Origin: Adineta ricciae
Lineage: Eukaryota > Rotifera > Eurotatoria > Adinetida > Adinetidae
Direction of reading: 5' to 3'
Assembly: GCA_905250025.1 (NCBI GenBank)
Contig: CAJNOJ010000061.1
Span: 372,001 to 436,000 of the forward strand
DNA: 64,000 nt
Every line of letters begins with the position of its first letter. Positions within the stretch are counted from its first letter, which is position 1. Positions 62,939 to 64,000 of the stretch are shown piece by piece. A program made the translations under genes and the position numbers. The notes under the pieces were generated by a model. That model was not told where the DNA came from. It ran no database searches and saw only the letters and a list, made by a program, of their open reading frames with translations.

Positions 62939-64000
62939 TTAATTAGATGGAGTATCAGCGCGTTGCTCGACGTATTCTGGAGGCGCTTTCTCCTCGGAAT
63001 CAACAGCAAGATTATCCATAGCGACGGATTCATCAACTTGTGGTGGATAGCGCAATTTCGAATGCCAATATCCATAGGAAAAGTATATAATCTGACCGAT
63101 GCCCATCCAAACTGCAAGTCGAATACCTGTTTCTTTTGAAGATGTTATCATAAGTAAAAGACAGAGTAAAGCGCCAATCACAGGTATTATCCAAGGGCCA
63201 AAAGGTACTCGGAAACCACGTGGAACTTCTTTATGTGTAAAACGCATCTGAAATACGTATATTCGATGAAAAAATTCAATCGTTGATCGACATTAACTTA
63301 CGATAATAACGGCAACATGTACAAGAAAAAAGGCAACCAATGTTCCAATTGATGTCATTTCACCAAGGATACCAAGAGGAAAGATGGCTGCAAATATTGA
63401 ACAAACGATACCGATAATAATTGTTGATACCCATGGTGTCTTCGTACGAGAATGAACTTTTGCAAATATCGGTGGGAGAAGACCGTCATGTGCCATGGCG
63501 TAAAATATTCGCGTTTGACCAAGAAGACTAACAAGAGTTACACTTGTTAAACCAGCAATTGCTCCTAAATCGATTATAATTGGCAACCAAATTCCATGTG
63601 GAGTACCTTTACTAAAATAGAAAGATTCGAAACAGGTATCATCAGGTATGTATTATATTTACATGGCTTCGGATATAGGATTCGGTGAGTCAAGCGTTTT
63701 GTAAGGTACGATACCAACCATTACAGCACAAACGGCTATATAAAGTATTGTAGAAATGATGAGCGAACCAATAATTCCAATTGGTAATGTACGCTGTGGA
63801 TTCTTCGTTTCTTGTGCAGTTGTTGTCACAGAGTCAAAACCAATGTATGCGAAAAAGACTACCGTAGCACCATGGAACATACCCGAGACACCGTATTTAT
63901 TGAAAGAACCTAGATTAATCAATCAATTAATTATTCATTCACTGTGATAATATATTACTGACCTTCATTTGGAGGGAAAAACGGCGTATAATTACTACGA
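62939..64000 (-). CDS. APC-superfamily amino-acid permease, SLC7/CAT-YfnA type (5' part beyond the window)
   Basis: Multi-pass amino-acid transporter. Visible exons on minus: 63963-64000 (runs off the right edge), 63663-63909, 63302-63611, 62939-63247. Motifs in order: NYTPFFPPNEG, VVFFAYIGFDSVTTTAQETK, NPQRTLPIGIIGSLIISTIL, TLVSLLGQTRIFYAMAHDGL, TPWVSTIIIGIVCSIFAAIF, GFRVPFGPWIIPVIGALLCL and WMGIGQIIYFSYGYWHSKLR. At least six membrane helices are visible. The wording of several blocks is closer, from memory, to bacterial YfnA-type permeases than to vertebrate CAT1-3, which raises the question of bacterial origin. The three GT-AG introns show it is now a nuclear gene. The tail is hydrophilic and ends DTPSN. 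Confidence 0.85.

Overview
This window reads as nuclear DNA of a small, gene-dense invertebrate animal, most likely a rotifer and probably a bdelloid. The evidence is an AT-rich background, many very short GT-AG introns (mostly about 50-70 nt), short intergenic gaps, an animal gene set (Hox, MyoD-type bHLH, protocadherin, YTHDF, Cezanne-type OTU, exportin-5), a delta-tubulin gene typical of ciliated animals, and 3' splice sites directly in front of many start codons, which fits the spliced-leader trans-splicing known in rotifers. The phylum is inferred from these features, not proven. All gene models were made by hand from reading frame, splice-site consensus and recalled family alignments. 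Every multi-exon model keeps phase across its junctions.

Layout, left to right. 0-5 kb: ZDHHC16 palmitoyltransferase (cut by the window edge) and ZC3H15 on minus, then a cytochrome b561 on plus. 7.4-15 kb: a MyoD-family gene and a 1217-aa protocadherin-like receptor on plus. 16-21 kb: LRRC58 on plus, tail-to-tail with URM1, then the m6A reader YTHDF on minus. 22-28 kb: SCYL2 on plus, then an unrecognised proline-rich repeat protein on plus. 28-32 kb: a secreted ML-domain protein on minus, a 0.4-kb inverted repeat, then NOP16 and delta-tubulin on plus only 71 bp apart. 32-38 kb: SLC25A20 and BCAP31 on minus, then a PLP-dependent threonine/serine dehydratase on plus.

38.4-42.9 kb is a 4.4-kb stretch without genes in front of a central-class Hox gene whose homeobox is split over four exons, one of them 17 nt. 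45.7-51.2 kb holds a small secreted protein, Rieske protein and mitoribosomal MRPS24 on minus, two tandem LC8-like proteins on plus and a 71-aa hydrophilic protein on minus. 51.8-59 kb: CDC23/APC8 and exportin-5 on minus. 59.4-62.3 kb: an OTUD7/Cezanne-like deubiquitinase on plus. 62.9-64 kb: an SLC7/YfnA-type amino-acid permease on minus, cut by the right edge.

Most genes are unrelated housekeeping or developmental loci and do not form a pathway. Exceptions worth noting are mitochondrial genes close together (UQCRFS1 with MRPS24; SLC25A20) and same-strand pairs with small gaps (NOP16-TUBD1, ZC3H15-ZDHHC16, BCAP31-SLC25A20, XPO5-CDC23) that could be co-transcribed and resolved by trans-splicing. 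No rRNA, tRNA, CRISPR array or coding transposon was recognised. One ambiguous base lies at 9305.
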